A stretch of DNA of 64,000 nt from Ornithomonoglobus_A sp045649025 (lineage in GTDB: Bacteria > Bacillota > Clostridia > UBA1381). A program made the position numbers and the translations under genes. The notes beneath the pieces are model-generated. The model was not told the origin of the DNA and did not search any database. It saw only the letters and a list, made by a program, of their open reading frames with translations. The stretch spans positions 40,138 through 104,137 of the forward strand of contig JAZRPB010000010.1 of assembly GCA_045649025.1 (NCBI GenBank), written 5' to 3'. Below, one piece after another: positions 61,049-64,000 of this stretch (positions are counted from its first letter, which is position 1; the number at the start of each line of letters is the position of its first letter).

Positions 61049-61711
61049 ATGCTATCACAAACCAAAAAAGAATTTATTGAATTTATGATGAGTGCGGACG
61101 TTTTAAGGTTTGGCAACTTTGTTACTAAAAGCGGAAGAAACACTCCGTATTTTATTAACACAGGCAACTACAAAACAGGTGCACAAATTGCACGTCTTGG
61201 CAAGTTCTATGCCGCACTTATAAAGGAAGTGTGCGGTGAGGATTTTGACTGTATGTTTGGTCCTGCCTATAAGGGTATTCCGCTTGCGGCGGCAGGTGCG
61301 GCTGCACTATATAATGAATATGGAATAGACAAGGCATATTTCTTTAACAGAAAGGAAGCAAAGGACCACGGAGAGGGCGGCTCACTTGTTGGATATAAGC
61401 CACAAGACGGCGACAGAGTTATTATAATTGAAGACGTTATAACCGCAGGTACAGCTATTCGTGAAACTATGCCGATTGTTCAGGGTGCGGCTGATGTGGT
61501 TGTTAAGGATATGTTCATTTCTGTAAACCGCTGCGAGGTTGGCACAACCGAGGGCAAAACTGCCATCGACGAGGTTTCACAGGAATATGGAATAACTGTA
61601 CACGCCATTGTGACTGTTAAGGATATTTATGAATATTTAAAGGAAAGCGGAGAATATAACGACGTGCTTCCTCTTATGGAAGAATATATGTCGAAATATT
61701 GTGTGTTTTAA
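61049..61711 (+). CDS. pyrE: Orotate phosphoribosyltransferase
   Basis: PyrE joins orotate and PRPP in pyrimidine synthesis. The 220-residue protein has FVTKSGRNTPYFIN at the N-terminus, FGPAYKGIPLA, NRKEAKDHGEGG (the flexible loop) and the PRPP motif VIIIEDVITAGTAI. AAAGGAGA precedes the ATG. It is not with other pyr genes, and no PyrR-type leader is visible. Confidence 0.96.
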   Translation: MLSQTKKEFIEFMMSADVLRFGNFVTKSGRNTPYFINTGNYKTGAQIARLGKFYAALIKEVCGEDFDCMFGPAYKGIPLAAAGAAALYNEYGIDKAYFFNRKEAKDHGEGGSLVGYKPQDGDRVIIIEDVITAGTAIRETMPIVQGAADVVVKDMFISVNRCEVGTTEGKTAIDEVSQEYGITVHAIVTVKDIYEYLKESGEYNDVLPLMEEYMSKYCVF

Positions 61712-61714
61712 AAA

Positions 61715-62626
61715 ATGCGTAAACTTTTAAAAATAGTCTTTATTGTATTGATTGTGGCGGCAATTGCCGAGCATTTTCTTGACAGCACAAACGATGTATC
61801 AGACTTTGTTGTTGATGAAGATAAACAAACAAGTATAGTTGACGAAGAAAAAAATCAAAATAAGGTATATACAGTAAGCTCGGAGGATATTTTCAAGAGC
61901 AAAAAGGAACGCTTTGTGGCTCACAGAGGTTTTTCCGACCACGCACCCGAAAACAGTATTAGTGCGTTTGAGCGTGCAGGAAAGGCAGGGTTCTGGGGTA
62001 TTGAAACAGATATTGTGGAGTCGGCAGACGGTGTGTTTATGTGTATGCACGACGACACTCTCGACCGCACCACCAACGGCAGCGGAAAGCTTTGTGAATA
62101 CACATATAGCGAGCTTATGGACTACTATATAGATTTCGGGAATGATGTGAGTGCTTTTGAATCGCTTAAAATTCCAACAATGATTGAATTTTTGAATAAT
62201 TGCGTAATATATGATTGTGTGCCTGTAATAGAAATAAAAAGTATAGTAGATTACAAGGGCTTTCTTGAAACCATAAAAAACAGCGGTTTATATAACAGGT
62301 CAATTATAGTTGGAGGCATTGAGGATTTAAAGGAAATACGCAAATTGGATAAGAATATTCTTGTGATGCTTGTTGCATATGCAACACTTGATTATTCCGC
62401 CTACGAGCCGCTTCTTGGTGACCTTGAGGAAAATTCGGGAATTTTGTTAAATGCCCCGTTAATAACCACCGAGGTGGCACAATCGCTTCATTCAAGAGGG
62501 TACAAGATTGGTGCATGGACGTTGGATAATCCCGAGGATGCAAGAAAGTATATAGACCTTGGTGCAGATTTTGTGGTAACGAACAATATACCGGGATTGA
62601 AGCACATGATTAACGAGAACGAATAG
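61715..62626 (+). CDS. Membrane-anchored glycerophosphodiester phosphodiesterase
   Basis: A GDPD-family enzyme of 303 residues that releases glycerol phosphate from glycerophosphodiesters, probably outside the membrane. An N-terminal hydrophobic segment (IVFIVLIVAAIAEHF) serves as anchor or signal. The TIM barrel has the signature HRGFSDHAPENS, the metal-binding ETDIVESADG and HDDTLDRTT. There are only 3 bp between the pyrE stop and this ATG and no SD, so translation is probably coupled. Confidence 0.93.
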   Translation: MRKLLKIVFIVLIVAAIAEHFLDSTNDVSDFVVDEDKQTSIVDEEKNQNKVYTVSSEDIFKSKKERFVAHRGFSDHAPENSISAFERAGKAGFWGIETDIVESADGVFMCMHDDTLDRTTNGSGKLCEYTYSELMDYYIDFGNDVSAFESLKIPTMIEFLNNCVIYDCVPVIEIKSIVDYKGFLETIKNSGLYNRSIIVGGIEDLKEIRKLDKNILVMLVAYATLDYSAYEPLLGDLEENSGILLNAPLITTEVAQSLHSRGYKIGAWTLDNPEDARKYIDLGADFVVTNNIPGLKHMINENE

Positions 62627-62637
62627 GAGATGTTACT

Positions 62638-64000
62638 TTGAAAATGGACCTATGTTCACGATGTAAAAAGAATTTGGCTGTTCTTTACATCACAAAAATG
62701 GAGGGCGACAAAACAACAAGTGAGGGCATTTGCCTTTCTTGTGCAAAACAGCTTGGAATAGCACCTCTTAATAATATGATAGAGCGTCTTGGAATAGACG
62801 AAGAAGAAATGGAAGCTATGAATTCTCAAATGGCAGAATTTATGGAGAATATGGACGAGTCGGGTATGGATATAGAGCAAATGCTTCAGGAGGCATCGGA
62901 GAGTGGTGCGTTTGGAGAAATGAACCCGTTTTCCGATAACGAGGAGGGCGGTGCTCACACAGGCTCGTTAACTGACTTTATGAAGGGTGCATTCTCTAAT
63001 ATGCCCCTTATGTTTGGTGTGCAAAAGGGCGGCGAAGAAAAGAACAATGCCGAAGAAAACAAAGCTGCCTCACCAAAAGACAGCAAAAAAGAGGCAAAAG
63101 ACGATAAAAAAGCCAAAAAGCAAAAGAAAGCGAAAATGCTTGAAACATACGGCACAAACCTGACCGAAAAGGCTGCATTGGGCAAGGTAGACAGAGTTGT
63201 TAACAGAAACGAGGAAATAGAAAGGGTTATACAAATTCTTAACCGCCGTTCCAAAAACAACCCTGTTCTTTTGGGTGAGCCTGGTGTTGGTAAAACGGCA
63301 GTTGCCGAAGGACTTGCCTGCAGAATAGTAGAAAAGGAAGTTCCGCCAAAGCTTTTCGATTATCAGCTTTATCTTATAGATTTCACGGCACTTGTGGCTG
63401 GCACACAATTTAGAGGTCAGTTTGAGGCACGTTTAAAGAGCCTTTTAAAAGAGGCAGAGGAAATTGGCAATGTTATTCTTGTTATAGACGAAATTCATAA
63501 TATAGTAGCGGCAGGTGATGCCGAGGGTGCTATGAGTGCGGCAAACATACTAAAGCCTGCACTTGCACGTGGTGAAATTCAAATAATTGGTGCAACAACG
63601 CTTACCGAATACCGCAAGCACATAGAAAAGGACGCAGCATTGGAGCGACGTTTTCAAAGTGTTATTATTGATGAGCCGTCGGTTGATGAAAGCATAAAAA
63701 TCCTTTCGGGTATAAAGGATTACTATGAAACATACCATCACGTTAAAATATCCGATGAAATTATAGAAACGGCTGTGAAGCTATCGGAAAGATACATTAC
63801 CGACCGATTTTTACCCGATAAGGCAATTGACGTTATAGATGAAGCGGCATCAAGACTCAATATGGATAGCGAATTCAGCAAGAATATTATTAAAACCAAT
63901 GCTGAGCTTCAACTGGTTAGTGAAAAACTCGCTCACCTTGAGGAAGAAGAAACCGACGAACCCAAATACGAGGAAATCGCAAGACTCAAAGGTGAAAAAT
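62638..64000 (+). CDS. ClpE-like Clp ATPase with N-terminal zinc finger (partial, runs off the window)
   Basis: The frame is open to the window end: 454 codons of a AAA+ unfoldase that feeds the ClpP protease. It starts with TTG at 62638, 7-8 bp after AGGAGA; ATG 62644 is too far from the site. Cys6, Cys9, Cys32 and Cys35 form a Cys4 zinc finger as in ClpE. A Met/acid-rich linker and a Lys-rich stretch follow in place of the usual Clp_N repeats. The first AAA+ domain has GEPGVGKT (Walker A), VILVIDEIHN (Walker B) and ATTLTEYRKHIEKDAALERRF (sensor region, shown in part). The second ATPase domain lies beyond the edge. Confidence 0.92.
   Translation, partial: MKMDLCSRCKKNLAVLYITKMEGDKTTSEGICLSCAKQLGIAPLNNMIERLGIDEEEMEAMNSQMAEFMENMDESGMDIEQMLQEASESGAFGEMNPFSDNEEGGAHTGSLTDFMKGAFSNMPLMFGVQKGGEEKNNAEENKAASPKDSKKEAKDDKKAKKQKKAKMLETYGTNLTEKAALGKVDRVVNRNEEIERVIQILNRRSKNNPVLLGEPGVGKTAVAEGLACRIVEKEVPPKLFDYQLYLIDFTALVAGTQFRGQFEARLKSLLKEAEEIGNVILVIDEIHNIVAAGDAEGAMSAANILKPALARGEIQIIGATTLTEYRKHIEKDAALERRFQSVIIDEPSVDESIKILSGIKDYYETYHHVKISDEIIETAVKLSERYITDRFLPDKAIDVIDEAASRLNMDSEFSKNIIKTNAELQLVSEKLAHLEEEETDEPKYEEIARLKGEK

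Noticed and set aside
62955..63741. Minus-strand frames of 63-112 codons at the right edge
   Set aside because: They are antisense to the ClpE-like gene, whose plus-strand frame is continuous and full of family motifs.

Overview
The window reads as a chromosomal segment of a low-GC, probably anaerobic gut member of the Clostridia (Firmicutes). The evidence is the A+T-rich sequence, strong AGGAGG-type ribosome binding sites, TTGACA-17-TATAAT promoters, and marker genes: fapR-plsX-fabH-fabK-fabD-fabG-acpP-fabF, rnc-smc-ftsY, hprK-murB-whiA-dnaE-pfkA, the SCIFF peptide with its radical SAM maturase, spmA, and a SigB/SigF/SigG-type sigma factor. A choloylglycine hydrolase with all expected catalytic residues fits a gut habitat. 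The species cannot be named from the sequence.

Layout. 1-7345: a partial gene, the bile-salt-hydrolase-like enzyme, the pantothenate/CoA block panB-panC-panD-coaX (leftward), a DtxR-type metal regulator, two small genes and the SCIFF locus. 7462-23616: an Na+-coupled transporter, then a long leftward block with a TtcA-like enzyme, ftsY, smc, an Elp3-like radical SAM enzyme, rnc and the fatty-acid/phospholipid cluster led by fapR, with a FapR operator over its promoter. 23860-37424: two secreted NlpC/P60 wall hydrolases whose upstream regions carry WalR-type boxes, an AraC regulator, tRNA-Leu(CAG), rsmF, secreted proteins, queH, a PAP2 phosphatase, yebC, a DUF4250 gene and pfkA. 37606-49072: dnaE, a shortened whiA, murB, hprK, rpmB, murA, a WalJ-like hydrolase, rlmH, spmA without spmB, and ddh.

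49242-59073 is a compact leftward virion cassette: small terminase, scaffold-like protein, N4-gp56-type capsid, propeller-like protein, connector-like protein, large terminase, portal and a coiled-coil protein. It has its own vegetative-type promoter. No integrase, repressor, replication, lysis or tail-fibre gene is visible. Directly upstream, divergently transcribed, is a promoter-terminator unit (59112-59528) with no convincing protein and extensive predicted pairing, the best candidate here for an undescribed structured RNA. 59637-64000 holds a membrane protein, the sigma factor, pyrE, a glycerophosphodiesterase and the 5' part of a ClpE-like ATPase.

Three families of non-coding dispersed repeats lie between genes, often touching stop codons: R1 (about 110 bp, two tandem hairpins, three copies), R2 (about 100 bp, terminal inverted repeats, five copies plus a fragment) and R3 (TTGTAGGG-type hairpin, four loci, one inside the virion cassette). 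They look like MITE- or REP-type elements active in this genome.
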